A DNA stretch of 64,000 bases from Pseudomonas viridiflava (GCF_900582195.1 NZ_UTHA01000297.1:62001-126000); one strand, 5' to 3'. Positions 24,852 through 34,471 are shown, counted from the stretch's first letter. Translations and numbers: made by a program. Notes: generated by a model not told the origin, from the letters alone.

Positions 24852-27791
24852 TCAGCTTAGCCCCATCTCTTTCCAGATCCGCAAAACCTGCCGGCGTTCT
24901 TCGGCAAACTGGTCGCCCGGTATCACCCCGGCGTCCTTCTGCAAGGCCTGCCGGTGGGCGGCGGAACGGTAGGCTTTATAGGCCTCACGCAGCAGACTGG
25001 CATCTTCGGCAGGCATCAGCCCTTCGTGTTCCAGTTCTTCCAGAATGCGGATGTTATCGGTCCAGCGCAGCAGTGGCGGGTGGCTTTGCGACCACGCCAG
25101 AGCCGCGTATTGCACCATAAATTCAATATCGACGATACCACCGGCGTCCTGCTTGAGGTCGAACGGCGCCGTGGCGTCGAAGGCATTTGCCGCTGTACCG
25201 GCTGCGGTGCTCTTGGTGCCGAGATTGTCGCGCATCTTCGCACGCATCTCGCTGACCTCCTGTTGCAGCTTGGCCAGATCACGCGGTTTGCCCAATACCT
25301 GGGCGCGAACTTTCTCGAACGCCTGGCCGACATCCTGACTGCCGACCAGCACCCGCGCGCGCACCAACGCCTGATGTTCCCATGTCCATGCTTCATTTTC
25401 TTGATAGCGGGCGAACGCGCCGAGGGAACTGACCAGCAACCCCGAGGCACCGGACGGACGCAAACGCATATCGACCTCGTAAAGCTGACCGGAGTTGGTC
25501 TGCGCCGTCAGCAAGTGAATGATGCGCTGCCCCAGTCGCGTGAAGAACTGCGCGCCATCGATCGACTTCGGCCCATCGGTTTCCGCCTGCGGATCGCCGT
25601 CGTGGATAAACACCAGGTCCAGATCCGAACCATGCCCCAGTTCCAGACCGCCGACTTTGCCATAACCGACAATGATGAACCCTGGATCGCATAAGGTGCC
25701 GTCGGTGCGCAGCGGCGTGCCGTACTTGGCCACGGTCTGGCGCCAGGCCAGGGCCAGCACTTGCTCGAGAATCGCCTCGGCCAGCCAGGTCAGGTAATCG
25801 CTGACTTTCATCAGCGGCAGGCTACCGGCAATTTCCGACGCGGCGACGCGCAAGCGGTGCGCCAGTTTGAAATGGCGCAGGGCTTCCATTTGTTGTTCGA
25901 GGTCGTCTTCGGGAATCCGCGTCAGGCGCTCGCGCAATTCAGCCGCCAGTTCCGGCGCCAATGGCGGCTTGAACAGGCGACCTTCGTTCAGCAATTCGTC
26001 GAGCAACAGCGGGAAGCGGGTGATCTGCTCGGCAATCCACGGGCTCGCTGCGCACAAGGTCAGCAGGCGCCGCAGGGCTCCGGGGTTTTCTGTCAGCAAG
26101 ACCAGATAAGCCGAACGCCGAGCCACCGCTTCCACCAGCGGCAGCACCCGCTCAAGCACCAGATCCGGGTTGGCGTGTTCCACAGCCTGAGCGAGCAAAC
26201 GCGGGATAAAAGCATCGAGACGCTCACGCCCCAATCGCTGCATCGCGCGTAATTGCGGGCTGCTGCGCAACCCGGCCAGCGCTTTCAGGGCTTTGCTCGC
26301 ATCAGCAAACCCGCCCTCCTCCAACTGCCGGCACGCCGCCTCTTCGTCCTGCGCCTCTTCCCACAGCGGCAGCCATTCGCCGCCGACCACCACTTCGCTT
26401 TCGGCGCCTTCATCCTCGTCGGGATCGGCAATCACTTGGGCGAAGTGCCAAGCGACGCGGGCGCGCCAGAACATCAGTTTCTCGTGGAAGGCATCCCAAT
26501 CGGCAAAACCGAGCATAAAGGCGATGCGCGCCTGATCCTGCGCGCCATCCGGCAGCATTTGGGTCTGGCGGTCGGCGATCGCTTGAATGGCGTGCTCGGT
26601 GTAACGGAGAAATTCGTAGCCCTCGCGCAATTCGCTGATCACCGCCGGCGGCAGATAACCCTGCCCTTCCAGCGTGCTCAGCACCTTTAATAGAGGACGT
26701 TGTTGCAGGCTCAGATCGCGACCACCGTGGATCAACTGAAAGGCCTGAGCGATGAACTCGACCTCGCGGATGCCACCGGAGCCGAGCTTGATGTTGTCGG
26801 CCATGCCCTTGCGCCGCACTTCCTGCTGGATCAACTGCTTCATGGTGCGCAGCGCTTCGATCGCCGAGAAGTCCAGATAACGCCGGTAAACGAACGGCCG
26901 CAGCATGTCGAGCAACTGCGCACCCGCCACCTGATCGCCGGCCACCACCCGCGCCTTGATCATCGCGTAGCGTTCCCAGTCGCGGCCCTGATCCTGGTAA
27001 TACTGCTCCAGCGCATTGAAGCTCAGCACCAGCGCGCCGGACGAGCCGTACGGGCGCAGGCGCATGTCGACGCGGAACACAAAGCCGTCGACGGTCATCG
27101 GATCGAGCGCCTTGATCAAGCGCTGGCCGAGACGAATGAAGAATTCCTGATTATCCAGCGAGCGCTTCACGCCCACCGTTTCGCCGCCCTCGGGGTAGGC
27201 GAAGATCAGGTCGATGTCCGAAGACAGGTTCAACTCCACCGCGCCGAGCTTGCCCATGCCGAGGATGACCATTTGCTGCGGCTCACCGCTGCGGCGGCCG
27301 GTCGGCGTGCCGAACTGTTCGCAATGACGGCTGTACAACCATTGATAAGCCTGGTCGATGGTGGCGTCGGCCATGTCCGAGAGATCACGGCAGGTCTGCA
27401 CCAGGTCGGCCTGACGGGTGAGATCGCGCCAGATGATCCGTACTTGATGGCGGGCGCGCTGGCGACGCAGAGCGCGACCGAGTTCCTCTTCGGTTTGCGC
27501 GGCATTCACCGCGGCGGCAATCTGCGCACACAATTCACCCGGCGCAAAAGCCCGGTCGAGTTCGCCGGACTGCACCAGCGTGAGCAACATCAAAGGGTCA
27601 CGAACGCTCTGTTCAATGACAAACTCGCTGGCAGCGGTGACGCGGGCGAACTGCGCCCAGCGCTCTGGCGTCCAGTTCACAAAGCCATGATCGTCTTCCA
27701 GCGCGGCGACAGCCGTACGGAACGACTGCTCGGATCGAGTGACCAACGGCAGGAGAATGGCGGGCAGTTCGGCAAGCACGGGCAGGGTCAT
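24852..27791 (-). CDS. glnE: Bifunctional glutamine synthetase adenylyltransferase/adenylyl-removing enzyme
   Basis: 979 residues with the two tandem nucleotidyltransferase domains of GlnE. The N-terminal adenylyl-removing domain contains LGKLGAVELNLSSDIDLIF. The C-terminal adenylyl-transferase domain contains GYGKVGGLELGHGSDLDLVF. Each is followed by a helical PII-uridylyltransferase-like region (RREVEFIAQ-like IREVEFIAQAF and GIVDIEFMVQY). It adds or removes AMP on glutamine synthetase according to glutamine and PII status. The ATG at 27789-27791 faces aceE across a 384-bp regulatory gap. Confidence 0.98.
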   Translation of the reverse strand: MTLPVLAELPAILLPLVTRSEQSFRTAVAALEDDHGFVNWTPERWAQFARVTAASEFVIEQSVRDPLMLLTLVQSGELDRAFAPGELCAQIAAAVNAAQTEEELGRALRRQRARHQVRIIWRDLTRQADLVQTCRDLSDMADATIDQAYQWLYSRHCEQFGTPTGRRSGEPQQMVILGMGKLGAVELNLSSDIDLIFAYPEGGETVGVKRSLDNQEFFIRLGQRLIKALDPMTVDGFVFRVDMRLRPYGSSGALVLSFNALEQYYQDQGRDWERYAMIKARVVAGDQVAGAQLLDMLRPFVYRRYLDFSAIEALRTMKQLIQQEVRRKGMADNIKLGSGGIREVEFIAQAFQLIHGGRDLSLQQRPLLKVLSTLEGQGYLPPAVISELREGYEFLRYTEHAIQAIADRQTQMLPDGAQDQARIAFMLGFADWDAFHEKLMFWRARVAWHFAQVIADPDEDEGAESEVVVGGEWLPLWEEAQDEEAACRQLEEGGFADASKALKALAGLRSSPQLRAMQRLGRERLDAFIPRLLAQAVEHANPDLVLERVLPLVEAVARRSAYLVLLTENPGALRRLLTLCAASPWIAEQITRFPLLLDELLNEGRLFKPPLAPELAAELRERLTRIPEDDLEQQMEALRHFKLAHRLRVAASEIAGSLPLMKVSDYLTWLAEAILEQVLALAWRQTVAKYGTPLRTDGTLCDPGFIIVGYGKVGGLELGHGSDLDLVFIHDGDPQAETDGPKSIDGAQFFTRLGQRIIHLLTAQTNSGQLYEVDMRLRPSGASGLLVSSLGAFARYQENEAWTWEHQALVRARVLVGSQDVGQAFEKVRAQVLGKPRDLAKLQQEVSEMRAKMRDNLGTKSTAAGTAANAFDATAPFDLKQDAGGIVDIEFMVQYAALAWSQSHPPLLRWTDNIRILEELEHEGLMPAEDASLLREAYKAYRSAAHRQALQKDAGVIPGDQFAEERRQVLRIWKEMGLS

Positions 27792-27998
27792 GGTCTATCC
27801 TTGATCGGCGTGTAAATGGCCGCTTGTAGTGATTGGTGAAAACCCGCTACCCGGAGGACTGTCGAACAAAAGTTAGAAATAGCTGAAATTTCTTTCTCTT
27901 TGGCAGCGAACATCAAAGTTTCACCTTTTTCGGATGGCAAAAGACCAACCTTAACGATTATTCTCACAACGCAGCCGGAGGCCACAAGCCATTCTTCT

Positions 27999-28011
27999 GT
28001 AGTTTTACTAC
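27999..28011. promoter_or_regulatory. Palindromic operator candidate O1 upstream of aceE
   Basis: GTAGTTTTACTAC, a 5+3+5 palindrome. Its core TAGT-N3-ACTA has the form of GntR/FadR-subfamily operators (compare GGT-N3-ACC of PdhR and LldR). It lies directly upstream of a possible -10 box TATACA at 28017-28022, a position that would block RNA polymerase. The binding protein is unknown. Confidence 0.5.
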
Positions 28012-28050
28012 TCGTCTATACATTCGAAAGGCTGAAATGCCGGAAGATTT

Positions 28051-28063
28051 GTAGTAAAACTAC
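28051..28063. promoter_or_regulatory. Palindromic operator candidate O2 upstream of aceE
   Basis: GTAGTAAAACTAC, the exact reverse complement of O1. The two centres are 52 bp apart, close to five helical turns, so one repressor could bind both on the same DNA face. Site O2 would lie just downstream of the start implied by the TATACA box. The rest of 27792-28175 holds no gene that I can support. Confidence 0.5.
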
Positions 28064-28175
28064 ACGCCGCCGGAACAACCTATCGGCAATCCAAGAATTT
28101 TAAATCGTCTGCCCACAAGGCCAGTCGCAAACTCAGGCAACCGATTCTGGAAGCCTTTCCGCCCTGGAGCAAGCC

Positions 28176-30821
28176 ATGCAAGACCTCGATCCCGTCGAAA
28201 CCCAGGAATGGCTGGACGCCCTGGAATCGGTTCTCGACAAAGAAGGCGAAGACCGTGCTCACTATCTGATGACCCGTATGGGCGAACTCGCGACCCGCAG
28301 CGGCTCGCAGCTCCCTTACGCCATCACCACGCCTTACCGCAACACCATCCCGGTAACCCACGAAGCACGCATGCCTGGCGACCTGTTCATGGAACGCCGC
28401 ATTCGCTCGCTGGTACGCTGGAACGCGATGGCCATGGTAATGCGTACGAACCTGAAAGATTCTGACCTGGGTGGTCACATCTCCAGCTTCGCTTCCAGTG
28501 CGACCCTGTATGACATCGGCTTCAACTACTTCTTCCAGGCCCCGACCGACGAACACGGCGGCGACCTGATCTACTTCCAGGGCCACACCTCGCCAGGCGT
28601 TTACGCCCGTGCATTCATGGAAGGCCGCATCACTGAAGACCAGATGAACAACTTCCGCCAGGAAGTCGACGGTCAGGGCCTGTCGTCCTACCCGCACCCT
28701 TGGCTGATGCCTGACTTCTGGCAGTTCCCGACCGTATCGATGGGTCTGGGTCCGATCCAGGCGATCTACCAGGCACGCTTCATGAAGTACCTGGAACACC
28801 GCGGCTTCATCCAGCCGGGCAAACAGAAAGTCTGGTGCTTCCTGGGCGACGGCGAGTGCGACGAGCCGGAATCCCTGGGTGCGATCTCCCTGGCCGGCCG
28901 CGAGAAGCTGGACAACCTGATCTTCGTCATCAACTGCAACCTGCAGCGCCTCGACGGCCCGGTTCGCGGCAATGGCAAGATCATCCAGGAACTCGAAGGC
29001 GTGTTCCGCGGTGCTCAGTGGAACGTGACCAAAGTCATCTGGGGACGTTTCTGGGACCCACTGCTGGCCAAAGACGTCGACGGCATCCTGCAACGTCGCA
29101 TGGACGAAGTCATCGACGGCGAGTACCAGAACTACAAAGCCAAAGACGGCGCGTTCGTCCGTGAACACTTCTTCAACACGCCAGAACTCAAGGCGATGGT
29201 TGCTGATCTGTCCGACGACGAGATCTGGAAACTCAACCGTGGCGGCCACGACCCGTACAAGGTCTATGCGGCGTACCACGAAGCGGTCAACCACAAAGAA
29301 CAACCTACCGTTATCCTGGCCAAGACCATCAAGGGTTATGGCACCGGTGCCGGCGAAGCGAAAAACACTGCGCACAACACCAAGAAAGTCGACGTCGACA
29401 GCCTGAAGTTGTTCCGCGATCGTTTCGACATCCCGGTCAAGGACGAAGAGCTGGAGAACCTGCCGTTCTTCAAGCCAGAGCCAAACAGCGCCGAAGCCCG
29501 CTACCTCAGCGAGCGTCGCACTGCACTGGGCGGTTTCGTACCTCAGCGCCGCGCACAAAGCTTCAGCGTGCCGACTCCGGATCTGGACACCCTCAAGGCC
29601 ATCCTTGACGGTTCCGGCGACCGTGAAATTTCCACCACCATGGCCTTCGTGCGGATCCTCGCGCAACTGGTCAAGGACAAGGAAATCGGCCCACGCATTG
29701 TTCCGATCATCCCGGACGAAGCCCGTACCTTCGGTATGGAAGGCATGTTCCGTCAGCTGGGTATCTACTCGTCCGTCGGCCAGCTCTACGAGCCAGTCGA
29801 TAAAGACCAGGTGATGTTCTACAAGGAAGACCAGAAAGGTCAGATCCTTGAAGAAGGCATCAACGAAGCAGGCGCCATGAGTTCGTTCATCGCTGCCGGT
29901 ACTTCGTACTCCAGCCACAACCAGCCAATGCTGCCGTTCTACATCTTCTACTCGATGTTCGGCTTCCAGCGTATTGGCGACCTGGCCTGGGCCGCTGGCG
30001 ACAGTCGTACCCGTGGCTTCCTGATCGGCGGCACCGCCGGCCGTACCACCCTGAACGGTGAAGGCCTGCAACACGAAGACGGTCACAGCCACCTGCTGGC
30101 CGCGACCATCCCGAACTGCCGCACCTACGATCCAACCTACGGCTACGAGCTGGCGGTGATCATTCAGGACGGCATGAAGAAGATGACCGAAGAGCAACAG
30201 GACATCTTCTACTACATCACCGTGATGAACGAGTCGTACCAGCAGCCAGCCATGCCGGCCGGTGCCGAAGAGGGCATCAAGAAAGGCATGTACCTGCTCG
30301 AAGAAGACACCCGCGATGCGGCGCACCACGTTCAGCTGATGGGCTCCGGCACCATCCTGCGTGAAGTCCGTGAAGCGGCGAAGATTCTGCGTGAAGAGTT
30401 CAACGTGGGCGCTGACGTGTGGAGCGTTACCAGCTTCAACGAACTGCGTCGCGACGGCCTCGCTGTCGAGCGCAGCAACCGTCTGAAGCCGGGCCAGAAG
30501 CCTAAGCTGAGCTATGTCGAAGAGTGCCTGAACGGCCGTAAAGGTCCGGTCATCGCCTCGACCGACTACATGAAACTGTTCGCCGAGCAGATCCGTCAGT
30601 GGGTACCGTCCAAGGAATTCAAAGTCCTGGGCACCGACGGTTTCGGCCGTAGCGACAGCCGCAAGAAACTGCGTCATTTCTTCGAAGTCGACCGTCATTT
30701 CGTGGTGTTGGCAGCCCTGGAAGCACTGGCTGACCGTGGTGATATCGAACCTAAAGTCGTGGCTGAGGCCATCGTCAAGTTCGGCATCGACCCGGAAAAA
30801 CGCAACCCACTGGACTGCTGA
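28176..30821 (+). CDS. aceE: Pyruvate dehydrogenase E1 component, homodimeric type
   Basis: 881 residues, typical for homodimeric AceE. The start reads MQDLDPVETQEWLDALESVL. The thiamine-diphosphate site is GDGECDEPES...NLIFVINCNLQRLDG (GDG...NN-type motif). Later come the transketolase-like LGTDGFGRSDSRKKLRHFFEVD and the C-terminal NPLDC. It decarboxylates pyruvate and reductively acetylates the lipoyl groups of AceF. aceF follows after 11 bases, a clear operon. Confidence 0.99.
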   Translation: MQDLDPVETQEWLDALESVLDKEGEDRAHYLMTRMGELATRSGSQLPYAITTPYRNTIPVTHEARMPGDLFMERRIRSLVRWNAMAMVMRTNLKDSDLGGHISSFASSATLYDIGFNYFFQAPTDEHGGDLIYFQGHTSPGVYARAFMEGRITEDQMNNFRQEVDGQGLSSYPHPWLMPDFWQFPTVSMGLGPIQAIYQARFMKYLEHRGFIQPGKQKVWCFLGDGECDEPESLGAISLAGREKLDNLIFVINCNLQRLDGPVRGNGKIIQELEGVFRGAQWNVTKVIWGRFWDPLLAKDVDGILQRRMDEVIDGEYQNYKAKDGAFVREHFFNTPELKAMVADLSDDEIWKLNRGGHDPYKVYAAYHEAVNHKEQPTVILAKTIKGYGTGAGEAKNTAHNTKKVDVDSLKLFRDRFDIPVKDEELENLPFFKPEPNSAEARYLSERRTALGGFVPQRRAQSFSVPTPDLDTLKAILDGSGDREISTTMAFVRILAQLVKDKEIGPRIVPIIPDEARTFGMEGMFRQLGIYSSVGQLYEPVDKDQVMFYKEDQKGQILEEGINEAGAMSSFIAAGTSYSSHNQPMLPFYIFYSMFGFQRIGDLAWAAGDSRTRGFLIGGTAGRTTLNGEGLQHEDGHSHLLAATIPNCRTYDPTYGYELAVIIQDGMKKMTEEQQDIFYYITVMNESYQQPAMPAGAEEGIKKGMYLLEEDTRDAAHHVQLMGSGTILREVREAAKILREEFNVGADVWSVTSFNELRRDGLAVERSNRLKPGQKPKLSYVEECLNGRKGPVIASTDYMKLFAEQIRQWVPSKEFKVLGTDGFGRSDSRKKLRHFFEVDRHFVVLAALEALADRGDIEPKVVAEAIVKFGIDPEKRNPLDC

Positions 30822-30832
30822 GGAGACATTTT

Positions 30833-32797
30833 GTGAGCGAACTCATTCGCGTACCTGACATCGGCAGCGGTGAAGGTGAAGTAATTGAACTGTTTGTGAA
30901 GGTCGGCGACCGTATCGAAGCCGACCAGAGCATCCTGACCCTGGAATCGGACAAGGCCAGCATGGAAGTGCCGGCCCCGAAAGCCGGCGTCATCAAGAGC
31001 CTGAAAGTGAAGCTGGGCGACCGTCTGAAAGAGGGCGACGAACTGCTTGAGCTGGAAGTCGAGGGCGCCGCTGAAGCGGCCCCTGCTCCTGCTGCTGCGC
31101 CGGCTGCAAAAGCTGAAGCCAAACCGGCTGCCGCTCCTGCCGCCGCCGCACCATCTGCTGCCCCTGCTGCCGCTTCGGTTCAGCAAGTGCACGTGCCGGA
31201 CATCGGTTCGTCGGGCAAGGCCCAGATCATCGAGATCCAGGTCAAGGTCGGCGACACCGTCGAAGCTGATCAATCTTTGATCACTCTGGAGTCCGACAAG
31301 GCGAGCATGGAAATCCCGTCGCCTGCCGCTGGCGTGGTCAAGGCCATCAGCGTCAAGCTCAACGACGAAGTCGGCACGGGCGACCTGATTCTGGATCTGG
31401 AAGTGGCGGGTGCTGCGGCCCCTGCTGCGGTCGCTCCGGCTCAGGCTGCTGCACCGGCCGCTGCCGCTGCCGCTGCGCCTGCTCCGGCAGCCGCGCCAGC
31501 TGCACCGGTTGCCGACAGCGTTCAGGACATCCACGTTCCGGACATCGGTTCGGCCGGCAAAGCCAAGATCATCGAAGTGTTGGTCAAGGCTGGCGACAGC
31601 GTTGAAGCCGACCAGTCGCTGATCACTCTGGAATCCGACAAGGCGAGCATGGAAATTCCATCGCCTGCCGCTGGCGTGGTGGAAAGCGTTTCCATCAAGC
31701 TGGACGACGAAGTCGGTACCGGCGACCTGATTCTGAAGCTGAAAGTCAAAGGCGCAGCCCCTGCTGCTCCGGCTCCAGCTGCCGCTGCTGCACCAAGTGC
31801 TCCTGCCGCTGCTGCTCCGGCTGCCGCAGCACCTGCACCTGCTGCCGCTCCAGCCGCCGCACCGGCCAAGCCGGGCGCGAAAGTTCACGCCGGCCCAGCC
31901 GTACGTCAACTGGCCCGTGAGTTCGGCGTCGAGCTGAACGCGGTCGGCGCCAGCGGCCCGCACGGTCGTATCCTGAAAGAAGACGTGCAGGTTTACGTCA
32001 AAGCGATGATGCAGAAGGCCAAGGAAGCACCGGCCGCTGCAGCAGGCGCAACCGGTGGTGCGGGCATCCCGCCGATTCCGGTCGTCGACTTCAGCCGTTT
32101 CGGCGAAATCGAAGAAGTGCCGATGACTCGCCTGATGCAAATCGGCGCGTCGAGCCTGCACCGCAGCTGGCTGAACATCCCGCACGTGACTCAGTTCGAT
32201 TCGGCTGACATCACCGAGCTGGAAGCCTTCCGCGTTGCACAGAAAGCCGTTGCAGAGAAGGCTGGCGTCAAGCTGACCATCCTGCCGCTGCTGCTCAAGT
32301 CGTGCGCGCACATGCTCAAGGAGCTGCCGGACTTCAACAGTTCGCTGGCGCCAAGCGGCAAAGCGATCATCCGCAAGAAATACGTCAACATCGGCTTCGC
32401 TGTCGACACCCCGGATGGCCTGCTGGTACCGGTCATCAAGAACGTCGACCAGAAGAGCCTGTTGCAACTGGCAGCCGAAGCCGCTGCGCTGGCCGCCAAG
32501 GCCCGCGACAAGAAGCTGACTGCTGACGACATGCAAGGCGCCTGCTTCACCATTTCCAGCCTCGGCCACATTGGCGGCACCGGCTTCACGCCGATCGTCA
32601 ACGCGCCGGAAGTGGCGATCCTCGGTGTCTCCAAGGCAACCATCCAGCCAGTCTGGGACGGCAAAGCCTTCCAGCCGAAACTGATGCTGCCGCTGTCGTT
32701 GTCCTACGATCACCGTGTGATCAACGGCGCCGCTGCCGCACGCTTCACCCAGCGTCTGGGCAGCCTGCTGGCGGACATCCGCACGATCCTGCTGTAA
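30833..32797 (+). CDS. aceF: Pyruvate dehydrogenase E2, dihydrolipoamide acetyltransferase with three lipoyl domains
   Basis: 654 residues. The start is GTG with AGGAG at 30821-30825. Three N-terminal lipoyl domains are seen, each with LESDKASME; the lipoylated lysines should be Lys41, Lys156 and Lys270. They are joined by long Ala-Pro linkers. A peripheral-subunit-binding domain follows (residues ~345-385, AGPAVRQLAREFGVELNAVG), then the catalytic core ending in SYDHRVINGA with active-site His627. It transfers acetyl to CoA and forms the 24-mer core. Lipoyl domains two and three are almost identical. P. aeruginosa AceF, as I recall, is shorter. Confidence 0.98.
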   Translation: MSELIRVPDIGSGEGEVIELFVKVGDRIEADQSILTLESDKASMEVPAPKAGVIKSLKVKLGDRLKEGDELLELEVEGAAEAAPAPAAAPAAKAEAKPAAAPAAAAPSAAPAAASVQQVHVPDIGSSGKAQIIEIQVKVGDTVEADQSLITLESDKASMEIPSPAAGVVKAISVKLNDEVGTGDLILDLEVAGAAAPAAVAPAQAAAPAAAAAAAPAPAAAPAAPVADSVQDIHVPDIGSAGKAKIIEVLVKAGDSVEADQSLITLESDKASMEIPSPAAGVVESVSIKLDDEVGTGDLILKLKVKGAAPAAPAPAAAAAPSAPAAAAPAAAAPAPAAAPAAAPAKPGAKVHAGPAVRQLAREFGVELNAVGASGPHGRILKEDVQVYVKAMMQKAKEAPAAAAGATGGAGIPPIPVVDFSRFGEIEEVPMTRLMQIGASSLHRSWLNIPHVTQFDSADITELEAFRVAQKAVAEKAGVKLTILPLLLKSCAHMLKELPDFNSSLAPSGKAIIRKKYVNIGFAVDTPDGLLVPVIKNVDQKSLLQLAAEAAALAAKARDKKLTADDMQGACFTISSLGHIGGTGFTPIVNAPEVAILGVSKATIQPVWDGKAFQPKLMLPLSLSYDHRVINGAAAARFTQRLGSLLADIRTILL

Positions 32798-32801
32798 CTC
32801 G

Positions 32802-32829
32802 ATCGGCCCTCCGGCAACGGAGGGCCGAT
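32802..32829 (+). terminator. Strong hairpin after aceF
   Basis: A perfect 12-bp stem, ATCGGCCCTCCG and its complement, closed by a GCAA tetraloop, five bases after the aceF stop. No T run follows, so it may protect the 3' end of the aceEF mRNA rather than end transcription. Confidence 0.55.
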
Positions 32830-32867
32830 TGCTGCACCCTTTCGAGCGCCACACGCTCGTACCTCAA

Positions 32868-32895
32868 CCCCGTCAGTTTGGCGGGGCTTTTTTTT
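32868..32895 (+). terminator. Rho-independent terminator of aceEF
   Basis: Stem CCCCGTC / GGCGGGG with loop AGTTT, followed by eight T residues after one C. It lies 70 bp beyond the aceF stop. The remaining sequence to 33073 is AT-rich and should contain the promoter of the next gene. Confidence 0.85.
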
Positions 32896-33073
32896 GCCTG
32901 AAGAAAACTCAGCCCGGTTTTTTTCCCACACGTCGCGCTGACATCGGCCACAGCCTCGGTCGACTTGACGCCGATCTTTTTCATTCGATACGCAACTAAC
33001 CTAGGCGCAGCCAATTCAACTAAGAAAACTTAGTAGAACTCTGTTAATTCAAGTTAATTCGAATGGATTCGAC

Positions 33074-34471
33074 ATGTTAAAACCAACTATCGGGCCGATT
33101 GTCGGCCACGTTACAACTCATCATGCGCGCATCTTCATGCGTGGCGATCACCAGAACAACTCACCGGTATTTGCCGGAATACGTTATCGCACCTCCGGTG
33201 CACAACAATGGTCCAAAGCCAACTTCGTGCAGCTGAGTGACTTACGCGATATGTCACATGTATTCGCTCTGAACAACCTGAGTACTGACACCGAGTATGA
33301 ATATCAGGCCGGCTGGTTCAGCCCGATGAGTCCGGTGCATACGCCGGACAGCGTCGCCGAGTTGCTCCTGCAATGGCCACGAGAGATCTACCGACTGCGC
33401 ACCCGCTCCAGCAAAGCGCAGCAACCCCGAGGGTATATCGTCGGTTCTTGCCGCTACCTGCGCATGACTGCCGGTATCGCCTCCCTGCCGCAATTGGGCG
33501 ACCGCATCTTCGCATCCATCAACCAGGTGATTGAAGGCATACAACCACCGATCAGTGCGGTATTGATGACCGGCGATCAAATTTATGTGGACGACTTGAA
33601 CCTGATTGCCCCGGATCGCGAGTACAAAGACATCCTGAACAAGTACCGCGCGGCTTTTTCCCAACCCAATATAAAACGACTGATGTCTGGCACGTCGACT
33701 TACATGATTCTCGACGATCACGAAATCGAAGACAACTGGCCGGCCAATGCCAGCAAGTCCGACGGTGATTTATACAGTAATGCCATGGCCGCCTATGAGT
33801 TATATCAGGCCAGTCACAGCCCGGTCCATCCGCTGACAACTAACGGCGATATAGATCACGCAACACTCGAGCATTACTGGTATCAATTCAGCGACGGCGA
33901 TATCGAATGGTTTGTCACTGACAGTCGCACCCGCCGCAACTTGTCCACCGATGACCGGCGCATCCTCGACGAGGCGCAAGAACAAACCTTGCTCAAATGG
34001 CTGAGTCACAGCACGGCACGGGTCAAGTTTGTGGTCACCAGCGTGATGTTCTATCCGGATCGCAAGCTCCACGGCGATGACGCCTGGAAAGCCTTTCCCG
34101 AGCAGCGCCTGCGCCTGCTGGAAACCATCCGCACCCGGCGGATCAAGAATGTCGTGTTCATCTCCGGAGACGTGCACGGGTCGCTGACCGCGCGCTTGAT
34201 CCACAGCGAAGACCCGGACTTCGAAGTCCACACCGTCGTCTCCTCACCGCTGTGCAACAGCAAACTGCTGCCATACGCCAAAGCGTCCACGTTCATTCTG
34301 GATCAGCCGCTGGTGCGCACGGTGGCGGGCAATTATCGGCATGAACTGACCAGCACCGTGGTGAGTGAAGACAATTTCGCCCACCTGGTGGTCGAGGCCG
34401 GGCAGATTCAGGTGAATTACCACGACCGTGATGGCAAACGGCTGCAATCGATCAGCATTCCGTTGCGGTGA
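33074..34471 (+). CDS. PhoD-like metallophosphoesterase without signal peptide
   Basis: 465 residues. An N-terminal beta domain (GPIVGHVTTHHARIFMRG, then STDTEYEYQAGW) resembles the fibronectin-like PhoD_N region. The metallophosphatase domain follows with GSCRYL, MTGDQIYVDDL, ILDDHEIEDNW, FVTDSRTRRN and ISGDVHGSLTARL, the metal ligands in PhoD order. PhoD enzymes are phosphodiesterases/phosphatases needing Ca and Fe and are usually exported by Tat. Here no twin-arginine or other signal sequence is present, so a cytoplasmic role is likely. The flanking DNA is AT-rich and the gene separates aceF from dipA, unlike P. aeruginosa; it may be an insertion. Confidence 0.82.
   Translation: MLKPTIGPIVGHVTTHHARIFMRGDHQNNSPVFAGIRYRTSGAQQWSKANFVQLSDLRDMSHVFALNNLSTDTEYEYQAGWFSPMSPVHTPDSVAELLLQWPREIYRLRTRSSKAQQPRGYIVGSCRYLRMTAGIASLPQLGDRIFASINQVIEGIQPPISAVLMTGDQIYVDDLNLIAPDREYKDILNKYRAAFSQPNIKRLMSGTSTYMILDDHEIEDNWPANASKSDGDLYSNAMAAYELYQASHSPVHPLTTNGDIDHATLEHYWYQFSDGDIEWFVTDSRTRRNLSTDDRRILDEAQEQTLLKWLSHSTARVKFVVTSVMFYPDRKLHGDDAWKAFPEQRLRLLETIRTRRIKNVVFISGDVHGSLTARLIHSEDPDFEVHTVVSSPLCNSKLLPYAKASTFILDQPLVRTVAGNYRHELTSTVVSEDNFAHLVVEAGQIQVNYHDRDGKRLQSISIPLR

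Noticed and set aside
31074-31900. Ala/Pro-rich repeated DNA in aceF, considered as a tandem repeat element
   Set aside because: These are the flexible linkers and duplicated lipoyl domains of E2, normal for the family.
28080-32854. Long - strand open frames opposite aceE and aceF (872 and 719 codons)
   Set aside because: They are antisense shadows of high-GC genes. The translations are repetitive, without domains, and no ribosome-binding sites are seen.
33043-33060. Direct repeat GTTAATTC at 10-bp spacing before the PhoD-like gene, considered as a Pho box
   Set aside because: Pho boxes repeat CTGTCAT-like 7-mers at 11-bp spacing. Both sequence and spacing differ, so PhoB control is not supported.
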